From Streptomyces sp. B21-083 (lineage in GTDB: Bacteria; Actinomycetota; Actinomycetes; Streptomycetales; Streptomycetaceae), in NCBI RefSeq assembly GCF_036898825.1, contig NZ_JARUND010000001.1:4092001-4156000 (forward strand): 64,000 nucleotides of DNA, written 5' to 3'. Made by a program: the position numbers and the translations under genes. The notes under the pieces were generated by a model. The model did no database searches and was not told where the DNA came from. It saw nothing but the letters and a program-made list of their open reading frames with translations. Within the stretch, counting starts at the first letter, position 1, and each line of letters begins with the position of its first letter. Positions 34,924 to 42,830 of this stretch are shown here, one piece after another.

Positions 34924-35889
34924 ATGACGACGGACACCCCGGCCCGGCTCCTTCAGCTCCTCTCCCTCCTCCAGACGCCCCGTGAGTGGCCCGGCGGTGA
35001 GCTCGCCGACCGGCTGCGGGTGTCCCGGCGTACCGTCCGGCGGGACATCGACCGACTTCGCGAACTCGGCTATCCCGTGCAGGCGAGCAAGGGTTCCGAC
35101 GGCGGGTACCGGCTCGTCGCGGGCAAGGCGATGCCGCCGCTGGTGCTCGACGACGAGGAGGCGGTGGCGATCGCGGTCGGGCTGCGGGCGGGCGCCGGGC
35201 ACGCGGTCGAGGGGCTGGACGAGGCCTCCGTGCGGGCGCTGGCCAAGCTGGAGCAGGTCCTGCCGTCCCGGCTGCGCCGGCGCGTCTCCACGCTCCAGGC
35301 CGCGACCACCCCGCTGACCAGCGGAGACGGTGCGGTCATCGCGCCCGAGACGCTCACCGTGATGGCCTCGGCGATCGCCGGCCAGGAACGGCTCCGGTTC
35401 GCCTACCGCGCCAAGGACGGCACCCCCACCAAGCGGCTGACCGAGCCGCACCGGCTTGTGTCGACCGGCCGCCGCTGGTATCTCGTCGCCTACGACCTCG
35501 ACCGCGCCGACTGGCGCACCTTCCGGGTCGACCGGGTCAGCGACCCCCTCGCGACGGGCGCCCGTTTCGCCGCGCGCGAGCTGCCTACGGGCGACGCGGC
35601 GGAGTACCTGCGCCAGTCGATGTACGCGCGACAGGAGGTGTACGTGTTCGAGGCGACGTTCGCCGCCCCGGCCGCGTTCGTCTCCGCACATCTCCCCGCG
35701 TGGCTCGGCGTCCCCGAAGCCCTCGACGAGCACCGCTGCCGCGTCCGTGCCTCGGTCGGTGATCCGGTGGAGTGGCTGGCGGTGCGGCTCGCGTCGGTCG
35801 ACTGCGAGTTCACGGTCCGGGAGCCCGCCGAACTGGTCGTACGGCTGAGGGAGTTGGGCGCCCGTATGACCCGGGCGGCGACCAACTGA
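34924..35889 (+). CDS. YafY-type HTH/WYL transcriptional regulator
   Basis: 321 residues from ATG 34924. N-terminal winged helix (ARLLQLLSLLQTPREWPGGELADRLRVSRRTVRRDIDRLRELGYPVQA), then WYL domain (~140-220): LRFAYRAKDG... TKRLTEPHRLVSTGRRWYLVAYDLDRADWRTFRVDRVS with the WYL motif as RWYLVAYD; WCX extension to the end. WYL domains sense nucleic-acid or small-molecule ligands. Divergent partner of the DHA2 exporter. Confidence 0.92.
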   Translation: MTTDTPARLLQLLSLLQTPREWPGGELADRLRVSRRTVRRDIDRLRELGYPVQASKGSDGGYRLVAGKAMPPLVLDDEEAVAIAVGLRAGAGHAVEGLDEASVRALAKLEQVLPSRLRRRVSTLQAATTPLTSGDGAVIAPETLTVMASAIAGQERLRFAYRAKDGTPTKRLTEPHRLVSTGRRWYLVAYDLDRADWRTFRVDRVSDPLATGARFAARELPTGDAAEYLRQSMYARQEVYVFEATFAAPAAFVSAHLPAWLGVPEALDEHRCRVRASVGDPVEWLAVRLASVDCEFTVREPAELVVRLRELGARMTRAATN

Positions 35890-35940
35890 CCAACGGCCCC
35901 ACCGACCGACCTACCGGCCACCCTCAGCGGTCTCCCGCCG

Positions 35941-36236
35941 CTCCACGGAAAGCCCCGCAGGGTCCCCGGGTTGCGCACCGCGCCTGCCGCCGGACCGGTC
36001 GGGACGTCAGACGGGGTTGCCCCCTGCGGGCTCGCGCCGCTCCACCGAAAGCCCCGCGGGGTCCCCAAGTTGCGCACCGCGCCTGGCGCCGGACCGGTCG
36101 GGACGTCGGGCCGGGTGCCCCCCGCGGGGCTTGCGCCCTCCACTGAAAATCCCGCAGGGTTCCCAAGTTGCGCACCGCGCCTGCCGCCGGACCGGGCGGG
36201 GCGTCGGGCGGGGTTGTCCCCTGCGGGCTTGCGTGC
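35941..36236. repeat. Three tandem copies of a ~99-bp repeat
   Basis: Units begin CTCCACNGAAA at 35941, 36040 and 36138 (periods 99 and 98). Each includes TTGCGCACCGCGCCTG, GCCGGACCGG and a CCC.GCGGG inverted segment. The units are roughly 80-85 percent alike by eye. Open frames run through on both strands, but they mirror repeat structure and have no start signals. Looks like an intergenic repeat family rather than a gene. Confidence 0.85.
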
Positions 36237-36327
36237 CGGGCAGCCGGTGCGGGTTCCGGCGTGTGGTGTGGCGTGCCTCCGCCCATACCCGCAGCAGGCC
36301 GGGGCTCTCCTGCGCCGGCCGGAGCGG

Positions 36328-36465
36328 GGTGCGCTGCGCGATGCCGGCCGCCCAGGCGATGTCCTCGGCGCGGATGGCACTCGGCCCGTGGGTCGCGAAG
36401 AGCCGTCCCGCCCACCCGGGCGATCTCCGTCCGGACACGGACCGCACCTTGTACCGCTGTGGCAC
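36328..36465 (-). pseudogene. Relic of a TetR-family N-terminus
   Basis: In a minus-strand frame from GTG 36465, residues 20-45 read GRLFATHGPSAIRAEDIAWA then AGIAQRT, the TetR helix-turn-helix pattern. After RT the expected FYRYFPSKEAL continuation is lost and the frame runs into the 99-bp repeats. No ligand-binding domain follows. Evidence is one short motif. Confidence 0.5.
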
Positions 36466-36540
36466 AATCTGCCATTCGGCGGGCCACCCCGGGGTTCAGG
36501 TACGGGGTGCCCCGCCCTCAGTCTGCCCGGGCGCGAAGAA

Positions 36541-36586
36541 GAGCCGGGCCCCGGCACCTGGGGGGGTAGGTGCCGAAGCCCGGCTC
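36541..36586. terminator. Two-part stem-loop downstream of hrdD
   Basis: Outer stem GAGCCGGGC / GCCCGGCTC and inner stem GGCACCT / AGGTGCC with a G-run loop. In hrdD direction it is about 285 bp past the stop. Confidence 0.6.
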
Positions 36587-36591
36587 GGGAT

Positions 36592-36625
36592 GAGCCCCGA
36601 CGCTGGGGGGGGTTGCGTCGGGACT
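36592..36625. terminator. Second stem-loop downstream of hrdD
   Basis: Stem CCCGACGC / GCGTCGGG extended by GAG/CTC, loop with eight Gs, 5 bp from the preceding hairpin. Possibly a tandem terminator. Confidence 0.6.
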
Positions 36626-36870
36626 CGGCTCAGGGGGTCCGAGACGTTGCCGTCCGGACCCGAAGTCCTGGCCCGGAGTTCTTGTGCCCCGGACCCGGTG
36701 GTTTGAAGCAGCCTTGCACCACTGTCTTTGCGCGGCCTTCCGCCACCCCGCGCACGCGACCCCCAACAGTCGTACGCCGCCCGGCGCGCGGAGCGCTCCC
36801 GCGCGCCCCCACCTGCCGGATCAGGTACGCCTATCGGGCCTGTCGACGGCCGCAGCCGTCGACACGGCGA

Positions 36871-37872
36871 CTACGCCGCCGCGTCGAAACCCGTGTCGTG
36901 AGCCAGCTTCTTCAGTTCCAGCAGCGCGTGCTTCTCGATCTGCCTGATCCGCTCACGGGTCAGCCCGTGTTCCTTGCCGACCTCCGTCAGCGTGCGCTCC
37001 CGGCCGTCGACGATGCCGTACCGCATCTTGATGATGGAGGCCGTGCGCTGGTCGAGGCGGCCGATCAGGTCGTCCAGTTCCTCGCTGCGCAGCAGGGTCA
37101 GGACGGACTGCTCGGGCGATACCGCCGACGTGTCCTCCAGGAGGTCGCCGAACTGGGTGTCGCCGTCGTCGTCCACCGCCATGTTCAGCGACACCGGGTC
37201 GCGGGCCCAGTCCAGTACGTCGACCACACGCGCCGCGTTGGTGTCCAGCTCGGCGGCGATCTCCGCGGGTTCCGGGTCCCGCCCGTTCTTACGGTTGAAC
37301 TCGCGCTGCACGCGCCGGATCCGGCCCAGCTCCTCGACCAGGTGGACGGGAAGGCGGATCGTGCGCGACTGGTCGGCGATGGAACGGGTGATGGCCTGAC
37401 GGATCCACCAGGTGGCGTACGTCGAGAACTTGAAGCCCTTGCGGTAGTCGAACTTCTCGACCGCGCGCACCAGGCCGGCGTTGCCCTCCTGGATCAGGTC
37501 GAGAAGGGGCAGACCGCTGCGGGGGTAACGGCGCGCCACGGCGACAACCAGCCGGAGGTTGGAGCGGATGAAGACGTCCTTGGCCCGCTCGCTCTCGGCG
37601 AAGAGCGCCTCCAGCTCGTCGACGGTGGCGTCCGCCTCGGCCTCCGCCTGGCCGTCGAGGATCTGGCGGGCGAAGACACCGGCTTCGATGGTCTGCGACA
37701 GCTCGACCTCCTTCGCGGCGTCGAGCAGCGGGGTGCGGGCTATCTCGTCCAAGTACATGCCGACCAGGTCGCGGTCGGCGATCTCGCCGCCATGGGCGCG
37801 AACACTGCGTGCGCCGCCGACGGTCCCGCCGGTGGCGGACGACGTACGACGGGCGACGGCACGGGTTGCCAT
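36871..37872 (-). CDS. hrdD: RNA polymerase principal-like sigma factor HrdD
   Basis: 333 residues from ATG 37872 (GGGAG upstream). Sigma-70 group 2 layout: region 1.2 (DLVGMYLDEIARTPLLDAAKEVELSQ), region 2 (RSNLRLVVAVARRYPRSGLPLLDLIQEGNAGLVRAVEKFDYRKGFKFSTYATWWIRQAI.R), region 3 (LPVHLVEELGRIRR), region 4 (RTLTEVGKEHGLTRERIRQIE). No long region 1.1, unlike HrdB. The N-terminus ATRAVARR...SSATGG and the neighbourhood match S. coelicolor HrdD as I recall it. A sigma-R-type promoter lies upstream. Confidence 0.9.
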   Translation of the reverse strand: MATRAVARRTSSATGGTVGGARSVRAHGGEIADRDLVGMYLDEIARTPLLDAAKEVELSQTIEAGVFARQILDGQAEAEADATVDELEALFAESERAKDVFIRSNLRLVVAVARRYPRSGLPLLDLIQEGNAGLVRAVEKFDYRKGFKFSTYATWWIRQAITRSIADQSRTIRLPVHLVEELGRIRRVQREFNRKNGRDPEPAEIAAELDTNAARVVDVLDWARDPVSLNMAVDDDGDTQFGDLLEDTSAVSPEQSVLTLLRSEELDDLIGRLDQRTASIIKMRYGIVDGRERTLTEVGKEHGLTRERIRQIEKHALLELKKLAHDTGFDAAA

Positions 37873-37973
37873 GCTTGCTCCCTTGCGATGGAGGGCCAGC
37901 GGGTGGTCCTGGGGATCCCTGTTGGTTACTGAACGCTCAGCACACTCCTCGCGTGCCCAGCTTCCGATGGAAA

Positions 37974-38001
37974 CAACGACTGGAATCAGGACAGAATTCC
38001 C
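37974..38001 (-). promoter_or_regulatory. Sigma-R-type promoter of hrdD
   Basis: On the minus strand GGGAAT (38001-37996), an 18-nt spacer, then GTTG (37977-37974). This matches the recalled sigma-R consensus GGGAAT-N18-GTT, with transcription starting about 95 bp upstream of the hrdD ATG. hrdD is known to be read by ECF sigma factors in S. coelicolor. Confidence 0.7.
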
Positions 38002-38060
38002 AACCCGTCCCCCTATTTTTCTGATCTTGCAGTACCCTGTGCCGCCGCAGAGGAGGCGGG

Positions 38061-38579
38061 ATGTCGTCGAAATCCGCAGAAGTGCAGGTCAGGCCGGGGG
38101 TCGAGGATGACCTCGAAGGCCTGACCGACGTCTACAACCACTACGTGCGCGAGACACCCACGACTTTCGACACCAAAATCTTCACTCCGGAGGAGCGCCG
38201 CCCCTGGCTGCTCTCCTACCCCCAAGACGGCCCACACCGCCTGATGGTTGCCACGGATGTGGACTCACAGCGGATTCTGGGGTACGCCACGTCGGGCGCC
38301 TTCCGTCCGAAGCCGGCCTACGGCACCACCGTGGAGGTCACCGTCTATCTCGCGCCGGACGCGGGCGGGCGCGGTGTCGGCACCCTGCTCTACAAGGCCC
38401 TCTTCGAGGCGCTGGACGGCGAGGACGTACATCGCGCCCTCGCGGGGATCGTGCCACCGAACGAAGCGTCCGTGCGGCTGCACGAACGCTTCGGGTTCCG
38501 GTACGTCGGTACGTACCGCGAGGTGGGCCGCAAGTTCGGCCGGTACTGGGACGTGGCCTGGTACGAGAAGGAGCTGTGA
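38061..38579 (+). CDS. GNAT N-acetyltransferase, phosphinothricin-acetyltransferase-like
   Basis: 172 residues from ATG 38061 behind GAGGAGG. Pattern of the Pat/Bar group: VRPGVEDDLEGLTDVYNHYVRETPTTFDT, VEVTVYLAPDAGGRGVGTLLYKALFEAL (acetyl-CoA loop AGGRGVG), IVPPNEASVRLHERFGFRYVGTYREVGRKFGRYWDVAWYEK. Such enzymes acetylate amino acids such as methionine sulfone or phosphinothricin; which one is not decidable here. Monocistronic, convergent with the LigB gene. Confidence 0.9.
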   Translation: MSSKSAEVQVRPGVEDDLEGLTDVYNHYVRETPTTFDTKIFTPEERRPWLLSYPQDGPHRLMVATDVDSQRILGYATSGAFRPKPAYGTTVEVTVYLAPDAGGRGVGTLLYKALFEALDGEDVHRALAGIVPPNEASVRLHERFGFRYVGTYREVGRKFGRYWDVAWYEKEL

Positions 38580-38679
38580 GCCGCCTCCCGTACCCTCCGC
38601 GCGCCCTTTCCGTGGCCCTCAGGTGGTCCTTTCAGCCTCGGGCGGCTGCCCGAAGGGGCCGAACAGGGACCCGTAGGGG

Positions 38680-39471
38680 TCAGCCGAACTGCACCGAGCG
38701 CTTGGCCATCCCCATCCAGAAGCCGTCGATGACCGACCTCTGGGAGTCCAGCTCCCCGGCCAGGTCGGCCGCGCCCATCGTCACGAAGAGCGGCGCGAAG
38801 TGCTCGGTGCGCGGGTGGGCGTACCGGCCCGCGGGAGCCTTGTTCAGGAAGTCCAGCAGGCCGTCCACGTCGCGTGTCTCCAGCGCGCGGTGGCCCCAGT
38901 CGTCGAACTCGCTCGACCAGGTCGGCACTCCGGGGCCGGTGTGCCTGAGGGCGGCCAGGTTGTGGGTGAAGAAGCCGGAGCCGACGATCAGCACACCCTC
39001 GTCGCGCAGCGGGGCGAGCCTGCGCCCGATGTCCATCAGTTTCACCGGGTCGAGGGTCGGCATCGAGATCTGCAGGACAGGGATGTCCGCCTCGGGGAAC
39101 ATCTCCACCAGCGGGACGTACGCACCGTGGTCGAGGCCGCGGTCCGGGACGTCCTGGACGGGCATGCCGGGGGCCCGCAGCAGCTTCCGTACGGACTCGG
39201 CGAGTTCGGGGGCGCCGGCGGCGGCGTACTCGACCTGGTAGTAGTGCTCCGGGAAGCCCCAGAAATCGTAGACGAGGGGGATCGTTTCGATGGCGCCGAT
39301 GGCGAGCGGGGCCTCCTCCCAGTGGGCGGAGACCATGAGGATCGCCTTGGGGCGGGGCAGGTCCGCCGACCAGGCGGCGAGTTCGCCGGGCCAGATCGGG
39401 TCGTCCGCCAGAGGAGGCGCGCCGTGACTGAGGTAGAGCGCGGGCATGCGCTCCTGGATGCCGGCCGACAT
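38680..39471 (-). CDS. LigB/YgiD-type extradiol dioxygenase
   Basis: 263 residues from ATG 39471 (GGGAG). Class III ring-cleavage fold with the metal ligands in place: His in LYLSHGAPPL, His in VSAHWEE, His in DRGLDHGAYVPL, and TEHFAPLFVTMGAA near the C-terminus. Closest recalled relatives are 4,5-DOPA extradiol dioxygenase YgiD and plant DODA. The real substrate is probably a catechol. Divergent from a MarR regulator, sharing a promoter region with a clear inverted repeat. Confidence 0.9.
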   Translation of the reverse strand: MSAGIQERMPALYLSHGAPPLADDPIWPGELAAWSADLPRPKAILMVSAHWEEAPLAIGAIETIPLVYDFWGFPEHYYQVEYAAAGAPELAESVRKLLRAPGMPVQDVPDRGLDHGAYVPLVEMFPEADIPVLQISMPTLDPVKLMDIGRRLAPLRDEGVLIVGSGFFTHNLAALRHTGPGVPTWSSEFDDWGHRALETRDVDGLLDFLNKAPAGRYAHPRTEHFAPLFVTMGAADLAGELDSQRSVIDGFWMGMAKRSVQFG

Positions 39472-39508
39472 GACGACTGCTCCCTTCCCGGGACTTTTAC
39501 CGCTCCTG

Positions 39509-39529
39509 CTTCAAGTCTGCATCTTGAAG
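39509..39529. promoter_or_regulatory. Inverted-repeat operator between LigB and MarR genes
   Basis: CTTCAAG-N7-CTTGAAG, perfect 7-bp arms. A second overlapping pair CTTGA-N4-TCAAG extends to 39536. Lies in an AT-rich divergent promoter region, 38 bp from the dioxygenase start: likely the MarR binding site. Confidence 0.7.
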
Positions 39530-39604
39530 TCTCAAGCTACTTGCACACTGAACATACATCGTTTTGGTTTAAAATTCAAGGACGGGGAACGTAGAGTGGA
39601 GTAC

Positions 39605-40114
39605 ATGAACACGGCATCTACATCCGACGAGGAGCCCTGCTGGCTCACCGACGAGGAACAGCGCACCTGGCGTGCCTACGTGCACGCCGTCACCCTTCTC
39701 GAGGACCATCTCGACCGCCAGCTACAGCGCGACGCCGGTATGCCGCACGTCTACTACGGCCTGCTCGTCGGCCTCGCCGACGCTCCCGGCCGACGACTGC
39801 GGATGACCGAGCTGGCCATGAAGGCGAAGATCACGCGCTCGCGCCTCTCGCACGCCATCGCCCGGCTGGAGAAGAACGGCTGGGTACGACGCGAGGACTG
39901 CCCCTCGGACAAGCGCGGCCAGTTCGCGGTCCTGACCGACGCGGGCCAGGATGTGCTCCGGCGCACCGCACCGGGCCATGTGACCGCCGTACGCCAGGCG
40001 CTGTTCGACCGGATCAGTGACGAGCAGCGCAAGACGCTCCACGACGTCATGGAGATCGTCGCCCAGGGCCTTCAGCCGAAGGACGCGGGCGCGGATCTGC
40101 CCTGGCTCCGCTGA
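39605..40114 (+). CDS. MarR-family regulator
   Basis: 169 residues from ATG 39605; GTG 39596 also in frame. Winged helix: YYGLLVGLADAPGRRLRMTELAMKAKITRSRLSHAIARLEKNGWVRREDCPSDKRGQFAVLTDAGQDVLRR, with recognition helix SRLSHAIARLE and the wing DCPSDKRG. Dimer helices at both ends. Probably represses the divergent dioxygenase in response to a phenolic ligand; no ligand can be named. Confidence 0.92.
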   Translation: MNTASTSDEEPCWLTDEEQRTWRAYVHAVTLLEDHLDRQLQRDAGMPHVYYGLLVGLADAPGRRLRMTELAMKAKITRSRLSHAIARLEKNGWVRREDCPSDKRGQFAVLTDAGQDVLRRTAPGHVTAVRQALFDRISDEQRKTLHDVMEIVAQGLQPKDAGADLPWLR

Positions 40115-40139
40115 GCGGAACCAGGGCAGATCCTGGAGT

Positions 40140-40177
40140 CGTACGTCACGAGGCGTCCCCACCCCGCGTGACGTACG
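40140..40177. terminator. Hairpin terminator between convergent genes
   Basis: Perfect 11-bp stem CGTACGTCACG / CGTGACGTACG between the MarR gene (plus) and the DHA2 exporter (minus). Confidence 0.75.
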
Positions 40178-40225
40178 GAGTGGCCCGAAGGGGTAAGAGG
40201 GGTCCCGGCGGAGCGGGAGCCGGGG

Positions 40226-41758
40226 TCAGTGGGCGACCACCGGAACCCTCAGCTCCTCCTCCGCACTGTCACCGCTGACCGAACTCATGTCCGGGCGACC
40301 GGCGTTGATGAAGGTGAAGGCGATACCCGCGGCGACGACCAGGATGCCGACGGCGAACCAGATGGCGCTGGTGTAACCCTCGACCATGCCCTTCAGCTGG
40401 ACCAGCTGCTGCTGGGAGCGGGAGGACGCGCCGCCGATGTGGTCAGCGACGTACGACGTGGTGGCGGAGGCGGCGATGGTGTTCAGCAGAGCCGTACCGA
40501 TCGCGCCGCCCACCTGCTGCGAGGTGTTGACCATCGCGGAGGCGACACCGGAGTCACGCGGCTCGACGCCCAGCGTGGCCAGGGACATGGCCGGCATGAA
40601 CGCCGTACCCATACCGAGGCCGAGCAGGAGCATGGCCGGCAGGAGCAGGGCCGCGTACGAGGAGCCGATCTCCATCTGGGTCAGCAGCAGCATGCCGAGC
40701 GCGGCGAGCAGGAAGCCCGGGCCCATCAGCAGCCGCGCCGGGACGCGGGTCATCAGTCGGGCGCCGATCTGCGTGGAACCCGTGATCATGCCCGCGATCA
40801 TCGGCAGGAACGCGAAGCCGGTCTTGACAGGCGAGTAGCCCTTCACGATCTGCAGGTAGTAGGTCAGGAAGAGGAACAGGCCGAACATCGCGATGATCGC
40901 GAGGCCGAGCGAGAGGTAGACACCGCCGCGGTTGCGCTCGGTGATGACGCGCAGGGGCAGCAGCGGGGCCTTGACCTTGGACTCGACGAACACGAAGGTC
41001 GCGAGAAGCAGCGCCGAGGCGACGAACAGGCCGATCGTCACCGAGTCGCTCCAGCCTTCCGACTCGGCCCGCGTGAAGCCGTAGACGAGGGAGACCAGAC
41101 CCAGGGTGGACAGGACGACGCCCGGGATGTCGAGCGGCGAGCGGTTGCGGCTGCCGGACGGCTCACGGATGACGAAGTACGCGCCGAGGGCGGCGACGAT
41201 CGCGAACGGGATGTTCACGAAGAAGGTCCAGCGCCAGTCCAGGTACTCGGTGAGGAAGCCGCCGAGGATCAGACCGACGGCGCCACCGCCACCGGCGATC
41301 GCACCGTAGATGCCGAACGCCTTGGCGCGCTCCTTGCCGTCGGTGAACATCACCGCGAGCAGGGAGAGCGCGGCGGGCGCCAGCAGTGCGCCGAAGGCAC
41401 CCTGCAGCGCACGGGAGCCGAGCAGCATCGCCTCGTTCTGCGCCGCGCCACCCAGGGCGGAGGCGGCGGCGAAGCCGATCAGACCGGTGACGAAGGTGTT
41501 CCTGCGGCCCCAGATGTCGGCGATCCGGCCACCGAAGAGGAGCAGTCCGCCGAAGGCCAGGGCGTAGGCCGTGATGACCCACTGGCGGTTGCCGTCGGAT
41601 ATCCCCAGGTCCTGCTGGGCGGAGGGAAGGGCGATGTTCACGATGGTCGCGTCGAGCACGACCATCAGCTGGGCGAGCGCGATGAACGTGAGCGCCTTCC
41701 AGCGGTTGGAGTCGGGAGCCGGCGCCTTGGCGGCGGCAGCCTGGGCTGTTTCGGACAT
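40226..41758 (-). CDS. MFS exporter, DHA2 family (14 TM)
   Basis: 510 residues from ATG 41758 (SETAQAAAAKAPAP); GTG 41770 is a 4-codon longer option. KALTFIALAQLMVVLDATIVNIALPSAQQDL carries motif D1; GGRIADIWGRRNTF motif A; AIAGGGGAVGLILGGFL motif C. Typical of multidrug exporters of the EmrB/QacA type. Lies downstream of a TetR gene in the same direction (151-bp gap), the usual regulator-pump pairing. Confidence 0.92.
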   Translation of the reverse strand: MSETAQAAAAKAPAPDSNRWKALTFIALAQLMVVLDATIVNIALPSAQQDLGISDGNRQWVITAYALAFGGLLLFGGRIADIWGRRNTFVTGLIGFAAASALGGAAQNEAMLLGSRALQGAFGALLAPAALSLLAVMFTDGKERAKAFGIYGAIAGGGGAVGLILGGFLTEYLDWRWTFFVNIPFAIVAALGAYFVIREPSGSRNRSPLDIPGVVLSTLGLVSLVYGFTRAESEGWSDSVTIGLFVASALLLATFVFVESKVKAPLLPLRVITERNRGGVYLSLGLAIIAMFGLFLFLTYYLQIVKGYSPVKTGFAFLPMIAGMITGSTQIGARLMTRVPARLLMGPGFLLAALGMLLLTQMEIGSSYAALLLPAMLLLGLGMGTAFMPAMSLATLGVEPRDSGVASAMVNTSQQVGGAIGTALLNTIAASATTSYVADHIGGASSRSQQQLVQLKGMVEGYTSAIWFAVGILVVAAGIAFTFINAGRPDMSSVSGDSAEEELRVPVVAH

Positions 41759-41840
41759 GGAGATACCCACTTCGGGACTTCGTGACGGAAAAGTGTGTGA
41801 AAGGGGACCGGCTCGTCAACGCTGACGGCCGAAAGTCTGT

Positions 41841-41867
41841 TGAGGCTGTTGCGTGAGGCTGTTGCGT
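41841..41867. repeat. Direct repeat TGAGGCTGTTGCG x2
   Basis: Two abutting 13-bp copies in the gap between the TetR gene and the exporter, about 85 bp upstream of the exporter start. Possible regulator half-sites or simple duplication. Confidence 0.6.
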
Positions 41868-41909
41868 CTGTCGCGAGTGCTGACTCGGATACCGCGATGA
41901 ACTAATCGG

Positions 41910-42551
41910 TCAGGATCGGCGCAGGTCCTCCATGGTCGCGGCCTTGCCGGGCAGTTCGGAGTGGGCCGGGGCCCGCAGTCCGTCCAGGAACAGCTGCAGG
42001 TGCCGGTGGACGAAGCGGTCGATGTTCATGCACGCCGTCCCCGCCGGAGGGCGGCTGAGCTGGGACACGACGACCATCACGTCCCCCACGCCCACGTCGG
42101 TGCGCAGCTGACCGGCCGCCATGGCGCGCTCCATGATCTCCGCGGTGAACTCTTCGATCCGCTTGCGCGCGGCCTCCAGGTCCGGATGGTTCTGGTCGAA
42201 GGTGCTGGACATCATCGGGCAGAGCGCGCTGATCCGTTCGTCGGCGGAGACGTGCACGAAGCGCTCCAGCGCCGCGAAGGCGTCGCCGGTCTCCGCGAGC
42301 GCCCGCTCCGCCGCCTCGGACGTACGGTCCATGACCGAGCAGACGACTTCCCGTACGAGGGCCTCCCGGTCCGGGAAGTTGCGGTACACCGTGGCATTGC
42401 CGACGCCGGCCCGGCGGGCGATCTCGTCGATCGGCACCTCGGGGCCGAACTCGACGAACATCTCGCGGGCGGCGGTGGCGATCCGCTCCCGGTTGCGCAG
42501 GGCGTCGGCGCGGGGCCGGGCCGCCTTCTGCGCGGGGATCGCGGTCTGCAC
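41910..42551 (-). CDS. TetR-family repressor
   Basis: 213 residues from the GTG at 42551 with AGGAGA upstream; the longer frame to 42614 has a weaker context. HTH: ALRNRERIATAAREMFVEFGPEVPIDEIARRAGVGNATVYRNFPDREALVREVV. C-terminal ligand domain contains LCPMMSSTFDQNHPDLEAARKRI. Likely represses itself and the DHA2 exporter downstream. Confidence 0.92.
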   Translation of the reverse strand: MQTAIPAQKAARPRADALRNRERIATAAREMFVEFGPEVPIDEIARRAGVGNATVYRNFPDREALVREVVCSVMDRTSEAAERALAETGDAFAALERFVHVSADERISALCPMMSSTFDQNHPDLEAARKRIEEFTAEIMERAMAAGQLRTDVGVGDVMVVVSQLSRPPAGTACMNIDRFVHRHLQLFLDGLRAPAHSELPGKAATMEDLRRS

Positions 42552-42594
42552 GGTGTCTCCTAGAGGGCGTTTGCGACGCGATCCGGGGAAGCAG

Positions 42595-42639
42595 TCCCCG
42601 TTTCGCTCGGACACATGGCTAAACGGGGAAACGATCCCC
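42595..42639. promoter_or_regulatory. Nested inverted repeats upstream of the TetR gene
   Basis: TCCCCGTTT (42595-42603) pairs with AAACGGGGA (42621-42629), and GGGGA (42625-42629) also pairs with TCCCC (42635-42639). They lie about 45-90 bp upstream of the TetR start: candidate TetR operator. Confidence 0.55.
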
Positions 42640-42830
42640 GGTTATTTCCCGCCACCGAAGAGATTCTCTGTGACCTGAGTCACATGACCTCCGGCAGCCC
42701 TCGTGGCGGTCCTCGGGCGGGACATCCACGATCGGTCTCCTCCAGCGCGCGCCCGCGCCGACCTCGACCCAGGGTGATCGGAAGGGTGCAGTCCGACACC
42801 GCCGGCTGCCGTGGCGCGAAGGGTCCGTGC

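Noticed and set aside
35941..36236. CRISPR array
   Set aside because: Only three ~99-bp units without short repeat/spacer alternation; no cas genes in the window.
35971..37932. 653-codon plus-strand frame across the repeats and hrdD
   Set aside because: The first part is translated 99-bp repeat, the second is antisense to hrdD.
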